The position numbers and the translations under genes were made by a program. Below, one piece after another: positions 46,601 to 58,600 of a DNA stretch of 64,000 nt. Position 1 is the stretch's first letter, and each line of letters starts with the position of its first letter. The stretch is from Mimachlamys varia (Eukaryota > Mollusca > Bivalvia > Pectinida > Pectinidae): positions 6,076,001-6,140,000 of the forward strand of contig OX392529.1 of assembly GCA_947623455.1 (NCBI GenBank), in the 5' to 3' direction. The notes under the pieces are model-generated. The model was not told where the DNA came from and made no database searches. It saw nothing but the letters and a program-made list of their open reading frames with translations.

Positions 46601-49600
46601 ACCACTACTGTCTATATCTAGGATGTTATGTTCATGACTGTACCACTACTGTCTATATCTAGGATGTTATGTACGGGACTGTACCACTACTGTCTATATC
46701 TAGGATGTTATGTACGGGACTGTATCACTACTGTCTATATCTAGGATGTTATTTACGGGACTGTACCACTACTGTCTATATCTAGGATGTTATTTACGGG
46801 ACTGTACCACTACTGTCTATATCTAGGATGTTATTTACGGGACTGTACCACTACTGTCTATATCTAGGATGTTATGTACGGGACTGTACCACTACTGTCT
46901 ATATCTAGGATGTTATTTACGGGACTGTACCACTACTGTCCATATCTAGGATGTTATTTACGGGACTGTACCACTACTGTCTATATCTAGGATGTTATGT
47001 ACGGGACTGTACCACTACTGTCCATATCTAGGATGTTATTTACGGGACAGTACCACTACTGTCTATATCTAGGATGTTATGTACGGGACTGTACCACTAC
47101 TGTCTATATCTAGGATGTTATTTACGGGACTGTACTACTACTGTCCATATCTAGGATGTTATTTACGGGACTGTACCACTACTGTCCATATCTAGGATGT
47201 TATGTACGGGACTGTACCACTACTGTCTATATCTAGGATGTTATTTACGGGACTGTACCACTACTGTCTATATCTAGGATGTTATTTAAGGGACTGTACC
47301 ACTACTGTCCATATCTAGGATGTTATTTACGGGACTGTACCACTACTGTCCATATCTAGGATGTTATTTACGGGACTGTACCACTACTGTCTATATCTAG
47401 GATGTTATGTACGGGACTGTACCACTACTGTCTATATCTAGGATGTTATTTACGGGACTGTACCACTACTGTCCATATCTAGGATGTTATTTACGTGACT
47501 GTACCACTACTGTCTATATCTAGGATGTTATTTACGGGACTGTACCACTACTGTCTATATCTAGGATGTTATGTACGGGACTGTACCACTACTGTCTATA
47601 TCTAGGATGTTATTTACGGGATTGTACCACTACTGTCCATATCTAGGATGTTATTTACGGGACTGTACCACTACTGTCTATATCTAGGATGTTATTTACG
47701 GGACTGTACCACTACTGTCTATATCTAGGATGTTATTTACGGGACTGTACCACTACTGTCTATATCTAGGATGTTATTTACGGGACTGTACCACTACTGT
47801 CCATATCTAGGATGTTATTTACGGGACTGTACCACTACTGTCTATATCTAGGATGTTATTTACGGGACTGTACCACTACTGTCTATATCTAGGATGTTAT
47901 TTACGGGATTGTACCACTACTGTCCATATCTAGGATGTTATTTACGGGACTGTATCACTACTGTCTGTATCTAGGATGTTATTTACGGGACTGTGCCACT
48001 ACTGTCCATATCTAGGATGTTATTTACGGGACTGTACCACTACTGTCTATATCTAGGATGTTATGTACGGGACTGTACCACTACTGTCTATATCTAGGAT
48101 GTTATGTACGGGACTGTACCACTACTGTCTATATCTAGGATGTTATGTACGAGACTGTACCACTACTGTCTATATCTAGGATGTTATTTACGGGACTGTA
48201 TCACTACTGTCTATATCAAGGATGTTATTTACGGGACTGTATCACTACTGTCCGTGTCTATATGGTTATTTACAGGACTGTACCACTACTGTTCTGGATT
48301 ACACACTACATCGATACGACACGACAGCCGTGACTTTGTCTGCAGTCATGATCCTATTCGAGGTAAGATTATATTTTCATCTGAAAGTAAGATCCATGAA
48401 GAACCTGGGAGTTAAATTATCAGATTATATACAATTCAAAACAATATATTTGAAAATCTTTTTAACCTGAATGAAATTAATTTCATTTCAGGTAATGTTG
48501 ATTATAATACTGGATAGAGCCTTCAAAATGCGAGTCAGTCCAGGAGAGAGGGAGGAGGCCAGGGGACTGTTTGCAAACGTACTCTTGAACAACAGGTAAA
48601 GTACAGGTCACATGACCTAGTTGACACCTACTTCAAGGAAACGTGTATGCAATATAGGCTAAGGTCACATGGCATCACTTACATCTTCTAAACAACAGGT
48701 ACAGTACAGGTCACATGACTTAGTTGACACCTACTTCAAGGAAACGTGTATGCAATATAGGCTAAGGTCACATGGCATCACTTACATCTTCTAAACAACA
48801 GGTACAGTACAGGTCACATGACTTAGTTGACACCTACTCCAAATGAACATATATGATATAATTCACATGATCTCTAACACCTACTCCAAATGAACATAAA
48901 TGATATAATTAATTTGATTCGCCAGTCAATCTAAATCCTAGATGTTATAAATGACCGAAAGAAAAGAGAGAACAACACTATTATTCACGGCATCACAGAA
49001 TGCAACATGGGAGATGGAACAGCAATAAAGAAGCATGTTGTCGACCTCGGTAATAAGATTCTTAGCGCTTGCAAGGTAGTCACGAATGGGAATAGACTGA
49101 AACATCAGATTACAAAGCTTGAAAAATACACAACCGTAGGAAGGAGAAACGTCCCAAAAGACAGTCCTTGTAGCGGTGGACAGGCAGGACATGAATATAG
49201 ATCTTTTTAAAACTTAAGAGAAATCGCGGATTTTGAAAACATTCGTATCAGTAATGATTTAACAAGAGCAGAAAGAGAAAAGGAGAAGGAATTATGGAGT
49301 GAAGCTAAGCAGAAAATAGCATCGGACCAGGTGAATATACATACAACGGTAGAGGCCCAATTTGGGCAAGGAGAATTGTCCAAATTGACAAACTAAACAA
49401 AGAATAAAAGACAAAGAAGGGTCCCCCAAAACATCTATCAAACTTAAAGACATACAAATTTTGTTCACTAACGCCGCTACCTTAACGCAAATTAATACCC
49501 CGATGATATTTATCCAAGAAGTAAAATATAAATGTTTTAAAAGAGTTTTGTCTTACCCTGTATACCCCTAAATCGGTGAAAATACTCGCCACGGAGAGGC

Positions 49601-52600
49601 ATGCTTATGTACATGCATAGCTCAATACAATATCTACAATGCACTATAGGGGAGGTATTTAACGAAGTAATATTCTTCGAGATTAAATTGGGAACATCCG
49701 ATACCCTACTTATTGGAGGCATATATACAGGAGCCCAAGTAGCACACCAGAAAACTTTCAGGCAATGTGCAACACAATAACAGCTGCACACAATGAAAAT
49801 TACATTGTATACACAGTGATACTTGTAGGATATTACAATCTACCCGGCATAGACTGGGAGACCAACATCTCGAAAGGAGGAATAGAAAGTTTTGAATTCA
49901 AATTTGTGGAAACCCTTCGAGACTGTTTTCTATACGAACACATCAGAACCCTAACAAGAGGACAAGAGAAGGATAACCCAAGTGTACTAAATTTTATATT
50001 ATTCAACGAGGAAGGGATGATCAGTGATTTAGAAATTCAAGCTCCAATTGGCAAAAGTGACCACTCTGTTATACAATTTAGGATAAACGTTTATAGAGAT
50101 ATTGTCTTAAGTGAATACAACATGGATGGTTATGAAACCTGTGTAAAGACTCGCCACGGAGAGACATGCTTATGTACATGCATAACTCAATACAATATCT
50201 ACAATACAGAATTATGTTCAATCTAAAACCAAAACACAAACCAAAGTGTCAGTTCTATATACCAGACTAGATCAGCAAGTCACAACAACCGACAAGAAAA
50301 AGCTGAAGTGTTGGCCAATTTCTTCACATCAGTATTTACTTAGGAAACAAAGCATGCCACAGATTGACCGAATAACAAATGAAACAAAAAACCATGTTAT
50401 AATAAACCCCATTACTGTATCGAAAATATAAGAAAAGTTAAAAACATCAAAGTCCCCAGGCCCAGACAACCTTCACCCGTGCGTGCTAAAGGGAATGAGC
50501 TTTGTTATTGATCTGCCACTATCAATTATCTTCAACACCTCAATAGAAACTGGAACAGTTCCCAAAAAATGGAGGCAAGCAAGTGTCACAGCCATATTGA
50601 AGATGGGAAATCGGCCAGTAATTATATATCCATCAGTTTAACGTGTATATGGTGTAAAGTATTAGAAACTATTGTAAAAGAAACAATTATCAAGTGCATG
50701 CATGCCAATAAATTATTCAGCAAGGAACAATTTGGATTTATCTAAGGAAGATCCGCCGTCTTACAATTAATCAAGTAATCGATGACTGGTTGGCAATTCT
50801 TGAAGCAGGAGGATGCATTGATGTGCTGTATTGTGACTTCATGAAAGCATTTGACAAGGTTCCCCACCACCGACTCGTCCATAAAATGGGCATGTACGGA
50901 TTTAAGAGTAAAATCACGAGATGGATTAAGGCCTTTCTTCTAAATCGTAAACAACTCGTAACAATAAACGGAGACACGTCATGTTGGAAAGATGTGAGCA
51001 GTGGTATTCCACAAGGATCCGTCCTAGGGCCAGTCCTATTCGTCTTGTATATAAATGATCTTCCGAACATAACAAGTACAGAAAGCTATACAGAATACGA
51101 CAAAGATATCTGAGTCACCATTGACAATTAATTAATGTGAATAAATCAACAAGTCTAACTCCACAATGAGTAAAAAGGCGGCCGGACTATGGAATGCATG
51201 GATCTGACAACATTTACAGCTTTTTACAAAGGACTCGCGAGACCACACCTAGAGTATGCCAACCAAGTCCGGGGCCTACATCTTATATAACATATAGAAT
51301 CAGTAGAAAATGTACAAAGGAGAGCTACTAAGCTACCTCCTGGAATGACAAATATATCGTACCCCGAGAGACTGCAATGCTTGAAATTACCAACATTGTC
51401 ATACCGAAGAGCCAGAGGAGACATGTTAGAGTTATACAAAATCATGACAAAGAAATATGACCCCGAGGTGTCAAACATCACACCCAACAAGAGCATCATC
51501 ACCAGAGGACACAAACTGAAACTATATAAACAAAGAACGCGCCTAAATATCCAGAAACATCTATGCACTCACCGAACTGTTGATATATGGAACAGCCTGC
51601 CATCGGAGATTGTAGCGTTACAAACAGACAGTCCGAGCGTTTGGACATAGCCTTGACCGTCATTGGAAGAACCAACGCCTTATTTATAACCACAGGGAAC
51701 CCATCAAAAATAAATAAGAGAATACGGAAGCGGTATTAAAATCATAATCCAAACTCAAAGTCGATTAAACCAGGGGCAAAATATGAACAAAGTAAAAATT
51801 TACATGGAGACCCTTGTAAAAGTACAACCAAACCATAATCCTAACTCAAAATCTATTAAAGTAGGGGTCAAATATGAATAAAAAAAAAGGTTTCCCATGA
51901 AGACTATTGTAAAAGAATAAGAGAATAAGACAAGGTGTTCCGGAAGAGTAAGCGTCTTCTGCTTCATCGGCCACACCCGCCATGTAAAAACCCCTTATAT
52001 ATACATATATATAAATAGATAAACCTACAATCCTAACATAAAATATACCCCTCCACAGAAGTCCGTCAAGTATACAGTCATTGTCCTTCAACACTACAAC
52101 CGTTCGTAGGATTTATGAAGATTCTCTTCTCCGGCTCATAAGATCGTTACAAACACAATAAGGTTTCAATGCAAACATTAATGTTTCCAGGTAGAATTAT
52201 CTCCCCAGCTCAGTAGAATTAATCGAGGCTTAATTCACTCATCATAATGAAGTACAAACTCATCACACTGAAGCTCCCCAAAGTCACTTTCTTTGTTTCT
52301 CTTTAGCACACAGATTCTGAGCACGCAACTCTCTTTAGCACGCGGATTCTGAGCACACAGCTCTCTTAAGCACACAGCTTCTGATCACACAGCTCTCTTT
52401 AGCACACAGCTTCTGAGCACACGGCTCTCTTTAGCACACAGCTTCTGAGCACACAACTCACTTGAGCACACATCTCTCTTTAGCACAAATCTCTCTTTAG
52501 CACACAGCTTCTGAGCACACAGTTCTCTTTAGCACACAGCTTCTGAGCACACAGCTCTCTTAAGCACACAGCTTCTGAGCACACAGCTCTCTTTAGCACA

Positions 52601-55600
52601 CAGCTTCTGAGCACACGGCTCTCTTTAGCACACAGCTTCTGAGCACACAACTCACTTGAGCACACATCTCTCTTTAGCACAAATCTCTCTTTAGCACACA
52701 GCTTCTGAGCACACAGTTCTCTTTAGCACACAGCTTCTGAGCACACAGTTCTCTTTAGCACACAGCTTCTGAGCACACGGCTCTCTTTAGCACACAGCTT
52801 CTGAGCACACGGCTCTCTTTAGCACACAGCTTCCCAGCACATGGCTCTTTTTAGTACACATGTTCTGAGCACACGGCTCTCTTTAGCACACAGCTTCTGA
52901 GCACACGGCTCTCTTTAGCACACAGCTTCTGAGCACACGGCTCTCTTTAGTACACATGTTCTGAGCACACGGCTCTCTTTAGCACACAGCTTCCCAGCAC
53001 ATGGCTCTCTTTAGTACACATGTTCTGAGCACACGGCTCTCTTTAGCACACAACTTCTGAGCACACGGCTCTCTTTAGCACACAGCTTCTGAGCACACGG
53101 CTCTCTTTAGTCCACATGTTCTGAGCACACGGCTCTCTTTAGCACACAACTTCTGAGCACACATCTCTCTTTAGCACACAGGTTCTGAGCACACGGCTCT
53201 CTTTAGCACACAGCTTCCCAGCACATGGCTCTCTTTAGTACACATGTTCTGAGCACACGGCTCTCTTTAGCACACAGCTTCTGAGCACACGGCTCTCTTT
53301 AGTACACATGTTCTGAGCACATGGCTCTCTTTAGCACACAGCTTCTGAGCACACGGCTCTCTTTAGCACACAACGTCTGAGCACACGGCTCTCTTTAGCA
53401 CACAGGTTCTGAGCACACGGCTCTCTTTAGCACACAGCTTCTGAGCACACGGCTCTCTTTAGCACACAACTTCTGAACATACATCTTTCCAACACAATTA
53501 TCAACACCGTTTGAAATAGTTGAAATCAAATTTATTTTCTCATGTTTTAGATTCATCAATAATAACAGGATGCCGAAATATAGATACTGGGCGTTGGGAC
53601 TTTGTTTGTTTAAGGCTGCGTCCCTAGTAAGTATAACTATGATATGTATATTTCATACTAGACAGTATTTACTGGGTACGTACATGTATTAGATGGTATT
53701 GACTGGTTACAAACTCCATATTAGTTAGTAATTACTTGTTAAACAGGTTCTTACTGGTTAATATTATTATTAGTTCGTATTTAATGGTTACAGACTTCAT
53801 ACTAGAAAGAATAAACTAGTGACAGACTCCATATTAGTTCGTAATTACTGGTTATAGACTTCATCTTAGTTCGTAATTACAGGTTATAGACTTCATCTTG
53901 GTTCGTAAAAGTAAAAGTTCGTATTTACTGGTTACAGTCTTCGTATTATTTTGTATTTACTGGTAACCGACTTCATACTGGTTGGTGTTTACTGGTTACA
54001 GTCTACGTATTATTTTGTGTTTACTGGTTACGAACACCGTATTAGTCGTATTTACTGGTTGAAGGGTTCATACTTGTAATATTTACGTACTGGTTAGAAT
54101 TGTCATCCTATTATTTAATATATTTTTATCACATGAAATAGAGTAGTACTTATGTGAGTAATTATTTTATATAATTACTTCAATGACTCACATACGTGAT
54201 ATGATACATCATAGTAGTTACGTCACATATATGGATGTAACCGCTGACCTTTCATAGCAAAAATGACTTTTAATCCATATATTTACATTTTTACTATAGA
54301 ACAATTGCTTAACTTCATTCATATATTTCCGCTTAATAGTGTATTACCTACGTTGGTATATGTGTCGTCATTTAAATGACATTTGCGGAACAGCCCAGCT
54401 TGAATGAAATTGGCGCCTATGGTAATAATTAGTCATTTGAGTGTTTGACGCAAGGGAATTTTCCATGTTATTCGAAACGGCGCGACAAGACTTCCATTGA
54501 ACTAGCTTGATCTGTGACGTCATAACTAAACTACGTGCTACGTCTAGAGAACCATTTCTTTAATACTTTTATGAAAGGCATTTTTGCTGGTGTTGTTCAT
54601 ATAGTGATTTGCAGCGTAAATATAAATATATGACTTATACATGATATCCTAATACGTACTTCACATGACTTATACACCATATCCTAGTACGTACGTCATA
54701 TGACTTGTACACTATATCCTAGTACATACGTCACATGACTTATACACCATATCCTAGTACGTACGTCACATGACTTATACATTATATCCTAGTACATACG
54801 TCACATGACTTATACACTATATCCTAGTACATACGTCACTATCCTTGTACATACGTCACATGACTTATACACTATATCCTAGTACGTACGTCACATGACT
54901 TGTACACTATATCCTAGTACGTAAGTCACATGACTTGTACACTATATCCTAGTACGTACGTCACATGACTTGTACACTATATCCTAATACATACGTCACA
55001 TGACTTATACACCATATCCTAGTGCATACGTCACATGACTTATACACTATATCCTAGTACATACGTCACATGACTTATACAATATATCCTAGTACGTACG
55101 TCACATGATTTATACACTATATCCTAGTACATACGTCACATGACTTGTACACTATATCCTAGTACATACGTCACTATCCTAGTACATACGTCACATGACT
55201 TATACACTATATCCTAGTACGTACGTCACATGACTTGTACACTATATCCTAGTACGTAAGTCACATGACTTGTACACTATATCCTAGTACGTACGTCACA
55301 TGACTTGTACACTATATCCTAATACATACGTCACATGACTTATACACCATATCCTAGTGCATACGTCACATGACTTATACACTATATCCTAGTACATACG
55401 TCACATGACTTATACAATATATCCTAGTACGTACGTCACATGATTTATACACTATATCCTAGTACGTATGTCACATGACTTATACACTATATCCTAGTAC
55501 GTACGTCACATGACTTGTACACTATATCCTAGTACATACGTCACATGACTTATACACTATATCCTAGTACATACGTCACATGACTTATACACTATATCCT

Positions 55601-58600
55601 AGTACATACGTCACATGACTTATACACCATATCCTAGTACATACGTCACATGACTTATACACTATATCCTAGTACATACGTCACCTGACTTATACACCAT
55701 ATCCTAGTACGTACGTCACATGACTTATACACAATATCCTAGTACGTACGTCACATGACTTGTACACTATATCCTAGTACGTACGTCACATGACTTGAAC
55801 ACTATATCCTAGTACGTATGTAACATGACTTGTACACTATATCCTAGTACATACGTCACATGACTTATACACCATATCCTAGTACATACGTCACATGACT
55901 TATACACTATATCCTAGTACGTACGTCACATGACTTGAACACTATATCCTAGGACGTATGTAACATGACCTGTACACTATATCCTAGTACATACGTCACA
56001 TGACTTATACACCATATCCTAGTACATACGTCACATGACTTATACACTATATCCTAGTACATACGTCACATGACTTATACACCATATCCTAGTACGTACG
56101 TCACATGACTTATACACTATATCCTAGTACATACGTCATATGACTTATACACTATATCCTAGTACATACGGCACATGACCTATACACTATATCCTAGTAC
56201 GTACGTCACATGACTTGAACACTATATCCTAGTACGTATGTAACATGACTTGTACACTATATCCTAGTACATACGTCACATGACTTGAACACTATATCCT
56301 AGGAAGTATGTTACATGACTTGTACACTATATCCTAGGACGTACGTCACATGACTTGAACACTATATCCTAGTACGTATGTAACATGAATTGTACACTAT
56401 ATCCTAGTACATACGTCACATGACTTGAACACTGTATCCTAGTACGTATGTAACATGACTTGTACACTATATCCTAGTACATACGTCACATGACTTGAAC
56501 ACTATATCCTAGTACGTATGTAACATGACTTGTACACTATATCCTAGGACGTACGTCACATGACTTGAACACTATATCCTAGGACGTATGTAACATGACT
56601 TGTACACTATATCCTAGTACGTACGTCACATGACTTGAACACTATATCCTAGGACGTATGTAACATGACTTGTACACTATATCCTAGTACGTACGTCACA
56701 TGACTTGAACACTATATCCTAGGACGTATGTAACATGACTTGTACACTATATCCTAGTACATACGTCACATGACTTATACACCATATCCTAGTACATACG
56801 TCACATGACTTATACACTATATCCTAGTACATACGTCACATGACTTATACACCATATCCTAGTACATACGGCACATGGCCTATACACTATATCCTAGTAC
56901 GTACGTCACATGACTTATACACTATATCCTAGTACATACGGCACATGACCTATACACTATATCCTAGTACGTACGTCACATGACTTATACACTATATCCT
57001 AGTACGTACGTCACATGACTTATACACTATATCCTAGTACATACGTCACATGACCTATACACTATATCCTAGTACAATGTACCTACGTCACATGACTTGT
57101 ACACTATAATTATTGTTTTACAGCTCTTGGAAATCATGATGACTGTTGGTATCATCATGGAGAAGTTTGAACCAGGATATTTTGATAACACGGAACAGGA
57201 ATTCCTCAATGACGTTTTCTCCGGTGATATCAGCCTCGGATACGTTACGCATGCGCTTGGAGTGTTACTTTTGACACTGACACTTGTTTCCTTTGTTATC
57301 AATATTTTTACAATTATTGCGGTGTTGGGTAAATGGAAGTATGTACTATTTGCGGTAAGTTTTGCTTTTCAAAAAGTATTTGTTTCTGTATAATATTCAC
57401 TATGATTACTCCTAAAAGCTTTTATTCTTTTTCCCAGAATAATTTTTGTGAAATAGTTTTGTGTGTATATTTATACCCCGCAAGAAAATGTGGGGGTATG
57501 CTGAACACATGTTGTCTGCATGTCTGTTTGTCTGTCCGTCTGTCTGTCTGTAGACTTATCTTGTCTAGACAACTTCTAAATTTCTGAAGTGAATCTGATT
57601 AAACGTCATACATGTATGAATATCAGACTATATTTATATGTGCATGATTTTTTCCTTCAAAAAATGTGGTTGCCATGGGAACTGGTCGTTTTTCTATAAA
57701 CAGACAAAACTCCTCAGTTATTTGAGTGATTTTATTCAGCAGATGGTATAAGTAAACAAAGCATAGGTCTTGACGAATAAGGCGTTTCCAAAAGTATTAC
57801 CATTGTAACAAAATCCTAGCCTCTGATTGGTCATACTTTAGATACAGTCCGAATATTACTGAATTTGGAATGTGGATGTAACAGGGATGTCAAATATCAC
57901 TGTATATATTTCTTAGTCAGGAAAACCCTGCTGAGGTAAATGGTGGCTTCTGATTTGTAGAAATTTAGATTATGTCCATTATTGACCGAATTCGGTATAA
58001 AAAAGAATACAATGTAATGCCAAACCTAACTGTATATGATTTGTTGTCAGGACAGCCCTACTGAAGTAAATGGTGGCCTCTAGATAGTCGAACTCAAAGA
58101 ATAATGTATAAAAAGTAGGAATGCGGGGTTATTGGTTAGCTTGTTGGCGACTGATCTATTTTGAGCTGTCCTCATTATTGTTTTACGTTTATTTATGGTA
58201 CAGGACTGAGGGAAAATAATAAAAGTCAAAAATAATAAATTTTATCAATGGACCCTTTTGTTACACATTTTAGTAAGCATTTGACTTACAGTTCTAGTGG
58301 AAACGATACAGATATTGACTTATATTGTAGCTTTCATTTGTGACGATTGTATTCGGGGCCTGTAATGTTGTGATCGTAGGACTTCTGTGTCGGGTTCTAG
58401 ACGTGGTATGTATCATTAGGGATAGAATAAACAAGTAAATGAAACTTTTGTATATATTTCGAATAATAAACAACATTACACAAGTACATATAGCACTACA
58501 CGTTATATATATCGAAGTTAGATTGAGATTTATACATTGTATAATGATATTCAAGGTAAAAGCGATGCGTTCTATCTATATGTCACAATCGCATTATGCG

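Noticed and set aside
9985..48290. Recurrent 67-79 codon open frames (ending DCTTTVYI) in the 41-bp array
   Set aside because: They result from three 41-bp units making 123 bp. They have no independent start context, and the resemblance to DCTTTV of the real exon reflects the repeat's origin.
9985..48290. Centromeric or telomeric satellite
   Set aside because: The array lies within one intron and its unit contains the start of the next exon; no telomere-type hexamers are seen.
48346..48362. 17-bp micro-exon after TCTGCAG
   Set aside because: It is out of phase with the neighbouring exons and would lose the conserved loop Cys; the 87-bp exon from 48276 keeps frame and matches the module 2 exon.
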